From: Neptunomonas qingdaonensis
Lineage (GTDB): Bacteria > Pseudomonadota > Gammaproteobacteria > Pseudomonadales > Balneatricaceae
Direction: 5' to 3'
Assembly (NCBI RefSeq): GCF_900113275.1
Contig: NZ_FOOU01000001.1
Location: 248,001-312,000 of the forward strand
Length of the DNA: 64,000 bases
The position numbers were made by a program, and so were the translations under genes. Positions within the stretch are counted from its first letter, which is position 1. The number at the start of each line of letters is the position of its first letter. Under the pieces are notes generated by a model, which was not told the DNA's origin, did no database searches, and saw only the letters and a list, made by a program, of their open reading frames with translations. This document shows, in pieces, positions 10,205 through 17,209 of the stretch.

Positions 10205-10474
10205 ATGCCAATTAAATTTTCTGAAGATGTAATCCCTCTTACAGACCTTAAGGTTAACCCTGGTAAAGTGGTAAACCATGCTAAAGACACGCATCGGCCT
10301 GTTCTTTTAACGAGCCGTGGCCGCGGAGTGGCCGTAGTGCAGGGTTTGGAAGACTATGAAAGTGATAGAGAGGAGCTGGCTTTTGTCCGTGCTGTAGCGC
10401 AGGGATTAATGGACCTAAAGGATGGTGATGTTTCTGATATCAAGGATGTAAAAAAGAGGCTAGGTATCCAGTAA
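10205..10474 (+). CDS. Phd/YefM-family antitoxin
   Basis: An 89-residue protein of the Phd/YefM class. The N-terminal half (FSEDVIPLTDLKVNPGKVVNHAKDTHRPVLLTSRGRGVAVVQGLEDYE) matches the dimeric DNA-binding fold of these antitoxins. The C-terminal part, with KDGDVSDIKDVKKRLGI, should be the toxin-binding tail. The toxin start codon directly follows its stop. It is expected to repress its own promoter, and a 13-bp direct repeat sits upstream. Confidence 0.9.
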   Translation: MPIKFSEDVIPLTDLKVNPGKVVNHAKDTHRPVLLTSRGRGVAVVQGLEDYESDREELAFVRAVAQGLMDLKDGDVSDIKDVKKRLGIQ

Positions 10475-10774
10475 GTGAATATATCCTTCTCTAAATCTGC
10501 TGTTGAAGATCTTGAAAGCAACAAAAATTATTATTTGGATCAAGGCGTTCCACATATAAGAGAAGGTTTTGTTATTGCTATCGTAGAGCATATAGAGACG
10601 CTCGCTCAGCATCCTGAAATAGGTAGGGCTGTTCCAGAATTTAACGATGAGCATATCCGCGAACTCATTCATCCACCTTATCGAATTGTTTACCTGCGTG
10701 AGACTATTTCAATAAAAATTGTCAGAGTCTGGCGCAGCGAAAGGCTGCTTAGTTTCCCAAGCAATTCGGCTTAA
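10475..10774 (+). CDS. RelE/ParE-family toxin
   Basis: A 99-residue RelE/ParE-superfamily toxin. It begins with GTG immediately after the antitoxin stop. Family features are SKSAVEDLESNKNYYLDQG, the helical hairpin with LAQHPEIGRAVPEF, and the core strands YRIVYLRETISIKIVRVWRSER ending in the conserved arginine-containing strand. The target could be ribosome-bound mRNA (RelE) or gyrase (ParE); the sequence alone does not decide. The cassette sits in an accessory-looking stretch. Confidence 0.9.
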   Translation: MNISFSKSAVEDLESNKNYYLDQGVPHIREGFVIAIVEHIETLAQHPEIGRAVPEFNDEHIRELIHPPYRIVYLRETISIKIVRVWRSERLLSFPSNSA

Positions 10775-10928
10775 TGGAGCTGGGCTGTTTATTTCTTTAA
10801 AATCACATTTGAGCGCCTTAAAAACCAGTGCCAGGGTTGAACATAATGTGATTAACCCTTCAGTAATTGACATCACGCTAATAGAAGTGGAAATTAAGTA
10901 GTTTTCAGTTGTAGCGCGTGAGGGCTCA

Positions 10929-11238
10929 ATGATGAAGCTGGTTTATACCAACGAGAACTCATTCTCAGTGAGTAATGCTAAAAACCTTATCGAGGCAGAG
11001 GGCATTGGGACCTTTCTTAAGAATGAGTTTGCGCAAGGGGCCGTTGGTGAGACATCAGCCTTTGATGCCTGGCCTGAGGTCTGGATCTTTAGGGATTCAG
11101 ATTATGAACGCGCGCTCTCCACATTATCGAAACATCATTTAGCCGCGAAAACGCTGTTGAGTGGATATGTCAGAATTGTTCAGAAACGAACGACCCTTCT
11201 TTTGAAATATGTTGGAATTGCCAACACAGTAAGGGTTA
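10929..11238 (+). pseudogene. DUF2007-type zinc-ribbon protein, frameshifted
   Basis: The first frame (from 10929) reads MMKLVYTNENSFSVSNAKNL...GIGTFLKNEFAQGAVGETSAFDAWPEVWI, a DUF2007 putative signal-transducing domain. After the run AAAA at 11148-11151 the frame moves. The family C-terminus continues in another frame as EWICQNCSETNDPS...ICWNCQHSKG and stops at 11238, with two CxxC zinc knuckles. One extra A in that run would restore AAKNAVEWICQNC. As written, the original frame runs on to 11387 as unrelated sequence. It is either a real frameshift or a one-base error in the assembly. Confidence 0.8.
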
Positions 11239-11387
11239 AAAAATACGCTCTAATCGCAGAAAATTATATTTTTTGTTCATCCTGTATTCGCAGACTACAC
11301 TTAGTATTATATACTTTTAATGAGGTTTGCTTTACTAAGTGGCGAGGTTCAGAGTGCTGCTATAAAGATAGTAATAAAGGACTATAA

Positions 11388-11642
11388 ATGAGTGAAAGTG
11401 CTGAGTTTGAACCCGAAGTGTTAACCGCGTTAAATGCGGGAAGAAAAATAGATGCAATCAAAGCGTTGAGATCACTCAGAGGTATCGGTCTTAACGAAGC
11501 GAAAGAGTTGGTGGATCGCTATGTCGATGAGAATGCACCAGAAGGTGGGCCTGTTCAGAAGGTCGATAGTAACTTTAGTGTGGCTAAGCTGCTTTTTGTT
11601 GGGCTGATAATTTATTTGGTTTATATGTTCTTCAAGAGTTAA
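11388..11642 (+). CDS. Ribosomal L7/L12 C-terminal-like membrane protein
   Basis: An 84-residue protein. Residues about 7-48 (FEPEVLTALNAGRKIDAIKALRSLRGIGLNEAKELVDRYVDE) resemble the C-terminal domain of ribosomal protein L7/L12, including the IxALRxxxGxGLxEAKxLV pattern. Residues about 64-83 form one transmembrane helix at the C-terminus. The L7/L12 fold would face the cytoplasm. It follows the DUF2007 gene on the same strand. Its function is unknown; it is not the ribosomal stalk protein itself. Confidence 0.8.
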   Translation: MSESAEFEPEVLTALNAGRKIDAIKALRSLRGIGLNEAKELVDRYVDENAPEGGPVQKVDSNFSVAKLLFVGLIIYLVYMFFKS

Positions 11643-11960
11643 TACTAGGGTTAAAGCTAAGGCAGGGGCTGTTAAGCCAAACTACCAAGAAAAATGTATC
11701 TCTCTTGAAGCTCGCTGTCCTAAATCGACCCGTCCTGAATGTATGTCACTATAATGAACCTCTCTTAGTTGTAAATTGCTTGATAGTGCCAGTGCGTTAA
11801 AAGCCGTGTCTAAGTAAGCCTTTTCTTTTTCTAAAATCACCTATCTGAGTTCCTCAGCAACCTGTGCCGGTATGTGTTTCGCCAGCGAGATAGATTTTCT
11901 CTGAATTGTGTTAATCCTGATATGATAGCGGCGCTTCAATAGCCTATTGAGATATATGTT
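11643..11960. other. Intergenic stretch without recognised gene
   Basis: 318 bp between the L7/L12-like gene and the EamA exporter. I see no long open frame, RNA gene or strong hairpin. The last part (around TGATATGATAGCG, 11917) may hold the promoter of the exporter. Confidence 0.5.
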
Positions 11961-12845
11961 GTGAATCAATCGAATGCGCTTAAATCAGATCTGATACTTG
12001 TTGTAGTCACGTTACTCGCGGCTGCTGGGTGGATTTTCTCTAAAGAAACCCTCGCAGGCTTACCTCCTTTGATGTTTATTGGCTTGAGGTTTCTGGTTGC
12101 CGGGATGGTTTTAGCGGTTTTCGGTTGGCATGCGCTGCGGGCTCTTGATCGTCACGGAATTTTGCGCACGGCGCTGGTGGGATTATCATTTGCTGTGGCT
12201 ATGATGTTTTGGATTTTAGGTCTTCATCACGCGCAGCATTTGGGAGTCGGGGCTTTTTTGAGCTCTTTAGGCGTGGTGCTAGTACCTATTGTCGCGACCT
12301 TGTTTGGTGAGCGTGCTAACCGGGCTGTCTGGTTATCGCTTCCGATTGCGGCTGCCGGTCTCGCCCTTTTGGCACTGGATAGCCAGTTTGAGATGGGCTG
12401 GGGCGAGCTGTCTTTCTTGTGTTCGGCTGTGTTGTTCGCGTTTACCTTTGTGCTGAATAGCCGTGCGGCTGCAAAAACATCACCTATCGCACTGGCGGCT
12501 GTTCAGTTGATGGTTGTTGGGCTGGTGGCATTGCCTGTGTCTGGGGTAACTGAAACCTGGTCGTTTGATTGGCCCGCGTCCATCTGGATGTGGATGCTTG
12601 CGAGCATCTTTATTGCGACCAGCTTGCGGTTTTTTATGCAGGTATGGGCGCAAAGCATGTCCAGCGCGAGTAATGCGGCGGTTATTATGACATTGGAGCC
12701 GATATGGACTGCTATGCTGGCGGCTTTGTGGTTTGGAGAGACCATGACCGGCATGCAGTTAGGCGGATGTGCGGTTATTTTTAGTGCCTTGTTGGTTAGT
12801 CGTTGGCGCAGTGTGCGTCAGGTTTTACGTACGTTAATCAAGTAA
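11961..12845 (+). CDS. EamA-family (DMT superfamily) transporter
   Basis: A 294-residue inner-membrane protein with about ten hydrophobic helices arranged as two EamA repeats. The first repeat has GWIFSKETLAGLPPLMFIGLRFLVAGM and the second ALAAVQLMVVGLVALPVS and AVIMTLEPIWTAMLAALWFGETM, with the usual Pro-Glu-rich end of helix 9. The substrate cannot be told from sequence; relatives export amino acids or other metabolites. It starts with GTG. Its stop lies only 6 bp from the stop of the convergent Sel1 gene. Confidence 0.9.
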   Translation: MNQSNALKSDLILVVVTLLAAAGWIFSKETLAGLPPLMFIGLRFLVAGMVLAVFGWHALRALDRHGILRTALVGLSFAVAMMFWILGLHHAQHLGVGAFLSSLGVVLVPIVATLFGERANRAVWLSLPIAAAGLALLALDSQFEMGWGELSFLCSAVLFAFTFVLNSRAAAKTSPIALAAVQLMVVGLVALPVSGVTETWSFDWPASIWMWMLASIFIATSLRFFMQVWAQSMSSASNAAVIMTLEPIWTAMLAALWFGETMTGMQLGGCAVIFSALLVSRWRSVRQVLRTLIK

Positions 12846-12851
12846 GTGGTT

Positions 12852-13679
12852 TCAATCCATGGTGAGTGCTTCTTTCGCGGGCGCATAACCTTGCGCGGCG
12901 GCACGTTGTAACCATCTTTGTGCCGCTTCTGAGTTTTGAATTTGTCCTTTGCCTGTTTGTAGCATAACGGCGAGTGCATATTGTGCTTCGGCATCACCTT
13001 CTTCTGCTGATTGTTTGAAAAGAGTCGCGGCTTTATCAAGGTCGCGGGGCATACCCTGACCTGCTTCATACATCCAGGCCAGGCGTGTGCGGGAGCGGGT
13101 GTCAGCGGCCTCGGCCAGTTGCTGCCAGATGACAGCGGCTTCTTTGTATTGCCCGGCGGCGTGCAGGTTTTCTGCATTGAAAAAATCTTTATCGCGTTGG
13201 CTTATTACGCTACTGCTGCGTTGTTCAAGCAATGCGGCGGCATCCTCGTCGCCTTGTGCAGCAGCCGCGGCCAGCCATTTATCCGCTTTTACATCATCTT
13301 TTGGGGTTTTAATGCCCGCAGAATAAAGCAGCCCTAAACGGTATTGCGCTTTACCGCTGCCAGCTTGCGCTGCTTTTTCGTAGTGCGCTATGGCTTGTTG
13401 ATTGTTTTGTTCTACGCCGAGTCCGTCCTCATATAAGATGCCAAGATTAAAGCCCGCCTGTCCGTTGCCCTTTTCTTCAAGTGCTTCCCAGATGGCGCGT
13501 GCGGTGTCGTAGTGCCCCATTTTGAACTCGGCATAGCCTTTGTAATTGCCGATCACCGGGTTGCGTACAATCTCGTATAGGTCGAGCTCTTCTGCCTGTG
13601 CAGCAACAGTAGATAAGGTTATCAAGGGTAATGTTAATAAGATCGGCGCGATGAGCTTAACCATTGTATTGTTCAGCAT
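12852..13679 (-). CDS. Secreted Sel1-like repeat protein
   Basis: A 275-residue protein with an N-terminal signal peptide (VKLIAPILLTLPLITLSTVAAQA) and at least four Sel1-like (TPR-like) repeats. Examples are GNGQAGFNLGILYEDGLGVEQN, GSGKAQYRLGLLYSAGIKTPKD and GDAEAQYALAVMLQTGKGQIQN. Such proteins are usually periplasmic scaffolds for protein-protein contacts. I start it at the ATG at 13679, which has GAGG 9 bases upstream, rather than at 13733. It converges on the EamA gene. Confidence 0.88.
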   Translation of the reverse strand: MLNNTMVKLIAPILLTLPLITLSTVAAQAEELDLYEIVRNPVIGNYKGYAEFKMGHYDTARAIWEALEEKGNGQAGFNLGILYEDGLGVEQNNQQAIAHYEKAAQAGSGKAQYRLGLLYSAGIKTPKDDVKADKWLAAAAAQGDEDAAALLEQRSSSVISQRDKDFFNAENLHAAGQYKEAAVIWQQLAEAADTRSRTRLAWMYEAGQGMPRDLDKAATLFKQSAEEGDAEAQYALAVMLQTGKGQIQNSEAAQRWLQRAAAQGYAPAKEALTMD

Positions 13680-13867
13680 GTTAAGGCCTCGCCGTTTATA
13701 AGCTGGATGTGATGCAATTTTTAGGATGTACATAATATATACAGCAACTGATCCGCAGTAAAAATTGAACTGAAGAACTATTTTACGACTCTACAATAGT
13801 CGAGCGGTAGTTTTGGGCCTTTATGCACAGAGGCTGGTAGCCAGTATTATTAGATAAGGAGAAGCAC

Positions 13868-14218
13868 GTGCTTCCAATGGGAACAATTATGGCGGGAAGC
13901 ATGCTGACGGGTTTGCTGTTGGCTACCCGATTACCGGTATTGCGTAGATTGCAGAAATTACCTGCATGGTTCAGAAATACACTGGCCTTTGTGGTGTTTG
14001 CTGCCGGAAGCTGGAATGTGTTTTGGTATGCCTTGCGACATCTGGATGAGTTCTGGGGTGTTGCTGCCCTGGTCTCGGGATGTTTGATGTTGCTTACGTC
14101 GGCATACATAGTTAACGCAAAGTGTTTGCCGCGTTTTCTGCAAAAGATTCGCCCAGGTGTTTTGTTCCTGCTGCTATGTTGTTCAGTGTTGTATGGTGTA
14201 ACTATTTACCGGCTTTGA
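13868..14218 (+). CDS. Small integral membrane protein of unknown function
   Basis: A 116-residue hydrophobic protein with about four predicted membrane helices (roughly residues 4-20, 38-58, 64-82 and 95-113). It contains WFRNTLAFVVFAAGSWNVFWYALRHLDEFWG. The GTG start at 13868 is preceded by a good AAGGAG. I do not recognise the family. It stands alone between the Sel1 gene (opposite strand) and the GlsB-type gene. Confidence 0.6.
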   Translation: MLPMGTIMAGSMLTGLLLATRLPVLRRLQKLPAWFRNTLAFVVFAAGSWNVFWYALRHLDEFWGVAALVSGCLMLLTSAYIVNAKCLPRFLQKIRPGVLFLLLCCSVLYGVTIYRL

Positions 14219-14330
14219 TCTATCGACATTGAGTGCATTCTATCGGCTTTGGGTCCATGCTAGCGATTATTAACTCATTCTGATGCTTTAACTTAATTTC
14301 ATGTTTTTTAAATAAAGAAAGGAGGTTGGT

Positions 14331-14574
14331 ATGGGCATTATTATTTTTTTAGCCATTGGCGCGCTGGCTGGCTGGTTGGTTGGCGGGTACGTTTATGAAA
14401 GGCCGCGGCTTTGGGCTGCTAGGTAATATCGCCGTAGGTATAGTCGGCTCGGTGGTTGGCGGATTCGTGTTTTCTTTGATTGGGATATCTGCAGTTGGGA
14501 TGATCGGCTCAATTGTTACTGCAACCGCGGGAGCTGTTTTGTTGCTTTATGTTGTCGGCCTGATAAAGAAATAA
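14331..14574 (+). pseudogene. GlsB/YeaQ/YmgE-type membrane protein, out of frame through a tetranucleotide tract
   Basis: AAAGGAGG lies just before an ATG at 14331 that encodes MGIIIFLAIGALAGWL, the normal start of this transglycosylase-associated stress-protein family. The rest of the family sequence (AGTFMKGRGFGLLGNIAVG...) lies in a different frame and stops at 14574. Between them is a tract of five tetranucleotides (three CTGG, two TTGG, 14364-14383). Removing one unit gives a continuous 79-residue protein (MGIIIFLAIGALAGWLAG then TFMKGRGFG), close to the usual length of about 82. It is either a pseudogene or a phase-variable gene in the OFF state. Confidence 0.82.
14364..14383. repeat. 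Tetranucleotide repeat inside the GlsB-type gene
   Basis: CTGG CTGG CTGG TTGG TTGG in tandem at codon 12 and onward of the gene. A gain or loss of one unit changes the reading frame, which explains the break at this point. Confidence 0.8.
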
Positions 14575-14759
14575 AAGTAAATTCCTTGATTTAGACTCGG
14601 TATGCCTCATTAGTTTTTAATTGTTTTTGAGTGCTGCTGAGCATTTTCATCGATCTTGAATCTGTTATAACAATAGATATTAAAGGGTTATTGAGATGGT
14701 TGTTAATATGTTTTTTATTACGCCTGTTTCGTTATGTTCGGGTGATATTGAGGCTAGTT

Positions 14760-15296
14760 ATGTCTATTAAAAAAGAGTTTGAACATCTATTTGAAAAGCT
14801 CAAAGCTGAGCGCGATGAAATCGTCGTAAAAACACGTCTGGCTTCAATGGAAGCTCAGGATGAGTTCCTGGAAGCTGAAAAGAAATGGGAGCAGTTAAAA
14901 ACTAAAGCAGCGCATATTGCGGAAGATTCACAAGATGCGACAGCAGCATTTATTGATAAAGCCAAATCTGAATGCAAAGAGCTTGAGGAGTCTTATAAGC
15001 GTTTAGGGCCGTATTGTTCTGAAAAGGCGTCTTTTCTTCAAGATGAGTTAGGTGACTTGTACGAGAAGCTCAAAACGGAACGAGATGGAATCATCGTTAA
15101 GTTGCATCTGGGGTCAATGGAAGCCAAACAAGAGTTTGCTGAAACAGAAAAAAAGTGGGAGATGCTAAAAGAGAAAGTCTCGGATATCGCCGATGATACC
15201 AAAGACACATCTGAAGAGTTTGTCGCTAAAACCAAGATTGTCACTGAAGAGCTGAAAGATACCTACAAACGCATTATTCAGCGCCTTTCTAAGTGA
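14760..15296 (+). CDS. Coiled-coil protein built from two 90-residue repeats
   Basis: A 178-residue, highly charged, all-helical protein with no signal or membrane segment. The second half repeats the first with exactly 90 residues of offset. FEKLKAERDE (11-20) matches YEKLKTERDG (101-110), ASMEAQDEFLEAEKKWEQLK matches GSMEAKQEFAETEKKWEMLK, and ELEESYKRL matches ELKDTYKRI. The ATG at 14760 has GAGG upstream; the longer frame from 14631 adds an unsupported hydrophobic leader. It could bundle like other stress-associated helical proteins, but I know no function for it. Confidence 0.7.
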   Translation: MSIKKEFEHLFEKLKAERDEIVVKTRLASMEAQDEFLEAEKKWEQLKTKAAHIAEDSQDATAAFIDKAKSECKELEESYKRLGPYCSEKASFLQDELGDLYEKLKTERDGIIVKLHLGSMEAKQEFAETEKKWEMLKEKVSDIADDTKDTSEEFVAKTKIVTEELKDTYKRIIQRLSK

Positions 15297-15339
15297 TAAG
15301 TAACGTTTTTCAGTGATCAGCAAAGCCTTTGTTTGCGGG

Positions 15340-16194
15340 CTATTGATCGACGGGGCGGGCTAACTCTTCTTTGAGTCCTGCCTGAAACCCTGCTTTATAG
15401 TCTGGATATAGGAACTCATATCCGGACTGCTGCAGGCGCTGGCTGTTACAGCGCTTGCTGCCCCCGCGTCTGATCGGCGTTTCCTGCGTGATTTTTGTAT
15501 GTAGTTGTTCTGCCAACCAAGCGGTGATGTCATGAATAGGCGTGGGGTTTGGGTCGCTGGCAAGGTATATCGGTTCTATTTGGTTGCCTGTATTGACCTT
15601 CTGTATCAGGTGCGCAAGCACTCCGGCACAGTCGTCCCGGTGGATTCGGTTGCTGTAGTGAAGTGGATTTTGCGGCGCGATCGTGCCAGCGCGCACGGTG
15701 TTGATCAGATGATTTCTGCCCGGCCCGTAAATACCACTAAAACGCACTACGGTGGCATTATCTTTGTTCAGCACTTGTTGTTCTGCCCGTCGCATTATCA
15801 ATCCGGATGGCTGGTCGGCCTGCGTTGGCGATTGCTCGTCGACCCATTCATGCTGGTTTTGGGCATAGACGCTGGTACTGGAAGTGAAAAACAGGTGTCT
15901 GGGTGGGGTAGACAGTGCTGTGTAGATGTTTTTTAGACCATCAATATATGCTTGTTGGTAAGCACTTTCACTGCGCCCCGTTGCTGCAGCGCAATAGACT
16001 AAGATATCGGTGTCTGGTAAGTCTGATAGTGTCTCTTTATCGCAGAGGTCGGCTGAAATTGCATGGATGCAGTCGGGAAGCTGGTTTATAGTACGCTTTA
16101 AACCATACACGTGATGGCCCTGGGTTGATAATAAAACCCCGAGTGCGCTGCCAACATCACCACAGCCCGCTATAAGGATTCGCAGCTTGCTCAT
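15340..16194 (-). CDS. NAD(P)-dependent SDR epimerase/dehydratase (YeeZ-like)
   Basis: A 284-residue extended short-chain dehydrogenase. The N-terminal Rossmann motif is ILIAGCGDVGSALG, with Gly residues for NAD(P) binding. The strand and loop LFFTSSTSVYAQN carry the Ser region, and VVRFSGIYGPGR matches the NAD-epimerase pattern. The usual YxxxK is replaced by a region around MRRAEQQVL, as in YeeZ-like proteins, so catalysis may differ. AGGAG lies upstream of the ATG. It is divergent from oxyR with 60 bp between them. Confidence 0.82.
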   Translation of the reverse strand: MSKLRILIAGCGDVGSALGVLLSTQGHHVYGLKRTINQLPDCIHAISADLCDKETLSDLPDTDILVYCAAATGRSESAYQQAYIDGLKNIYTALSTPPRHLFFTSSTSVYAQNQHEWVDEQSPTQADQPSGLIMRRAEQQVLNKDNATVVRFSGIYGPGRNHLINTVRAGTIAPQNPLHYSNRIHRDDCAGVLAHLIQKVNTGNQIEPIYLASDPNPTPIHDITAWLAEQLHTKITQETPIRRGGSKRCNSQRLQQSGYEFLYPDYKAGFQAGLKEELARPVDQ

Positions 16195-16254
16195 TGAACA
16201 CTCCTGTTTAAGAAGTCTGTTTCAGAAGCTGCATAATAACAGAGGATTTGAGCA

Positions 16255-17205
16255 ATGACGCTCACCGAATTGCGTTATATCGTAACCCTGGCAAAAGAAC
16301 AGCATTTTGGGCACGCCGCCGAAAAATGTTTTGTCAGCCAGCCGACATTGTCGATTGCTGTTAAAAAGCTGGAAGAGGAGCTGGGGGTTGCACTATTTGA
16401 GCGCAGTAAAAATTCCGTTAAGGTGACCGATGTTGGCAAGGTCGTCATTGAACAGGCTCATAAGGTGTTACAGCAGGCCGAAACGATTAAGGATCTGGCG
16501 CAGGTAGGCAAAGATCAGTTACGCACTCCCTTACGTGTCGGTGCTATCTATACGATTGGGCCTTATTTGTTTCCTCATCTGGTGCCTGAAGTACAAGAGC
16601 TGGCACCGAATATGCCGCTTTATATCGAAGAGAATTTTACGGCACGCTTGCGTGAGAAACTGCGTAATGGTGAGCTGGATGCGATTATTATTGCACTGCC
16701 TTTCGAAGAAACGGATGTGGTTGTACGCACGCTCTACCAAGAGCCCTTTGTGATGTTACTGCCTAAGCTGCACCCGTGGTGTGAACAGAAAATGATTGAT
16801 GCAACGAATTTGTCGAGCATTGAGTTATTGCTGCTGGGTGAAGGTCATTGTTTTCGTGATCAGGTGCTTGAATCCTGCCCGACACTGCAGCAGGCTATCC
16901 AGCATCAAAGCGGCGTAACCGAGGGAAGTTCACTGGAAACCATCCGTATGATGGTGGCGAGCGGGCTGGGTTCCAGCGTATTACCGATGTCGGCTACTAA
17001 TGGCTATTATCAATCTGAGCTTGTTGTCACCAAGCCTTTTAAATCACCTCAGCCAACCCGAACGGTTGCGGTTGCCTGGCGGGCAAGTTTTCCCCGCTCT
17101 AAAGCGATCGATGTGTTGGTTAATGCGATCGGTCGTTGTCAGATGAACAACCAGCAGAGCAGCCCGTTGAGCAATCGATTAAATAGTAACAAAGGGGCTG
17201 CGTAG
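16255..17205 (+). CDS. oxyR: Hydrogen-peroxide-sensing LysR regulator OxyR
   Basis: A 316-residue LysR-type regulator. The N-terminal winged helix reads MTLTELRYIVTLAKEQHFGHAAEKCFVSQPTLSIAVKKLEEELG. The redox pair sits at C199 (EGHCFRDQ) and C208 (ESCPT), the positions used by E. coli OxyR, so peroxide sensing by disulphide formation is expected. recG starts 5 bp after its stop, an oxyR-recG arrangement also known from Pseudomonas aeruginosa. Confidence 0.95.
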   Translation: MTLTELRYIVTLAKEQHFGHAAEKCFVSQPTLSIAVKKLEEELGVALFERSKNSVKVTDVGKVVIEQAHKVLQQAETIKDLAQVGKDQLRTPLRVGAIYTIGPYLFPHLVPEVQELAPNMPLYIEENFTARLREKLRNGELDAIIIALPFEETDVVVRTLYQEPFVMLLPKLHPWCEQKMIDATNLSSIELLLLGEGHCFRDQVLESCPTLQQAIQHQSGVTEGSSLETIRMMVASGLGSSVLPMSATNGYYQSELVVTKPFKSPQPTRTVAVAWRASFPRSKAIDVLVNAIGRCQMNNQQSSPLSNRLNSNKGAA

Positions 17206-17209
17206 CAAG

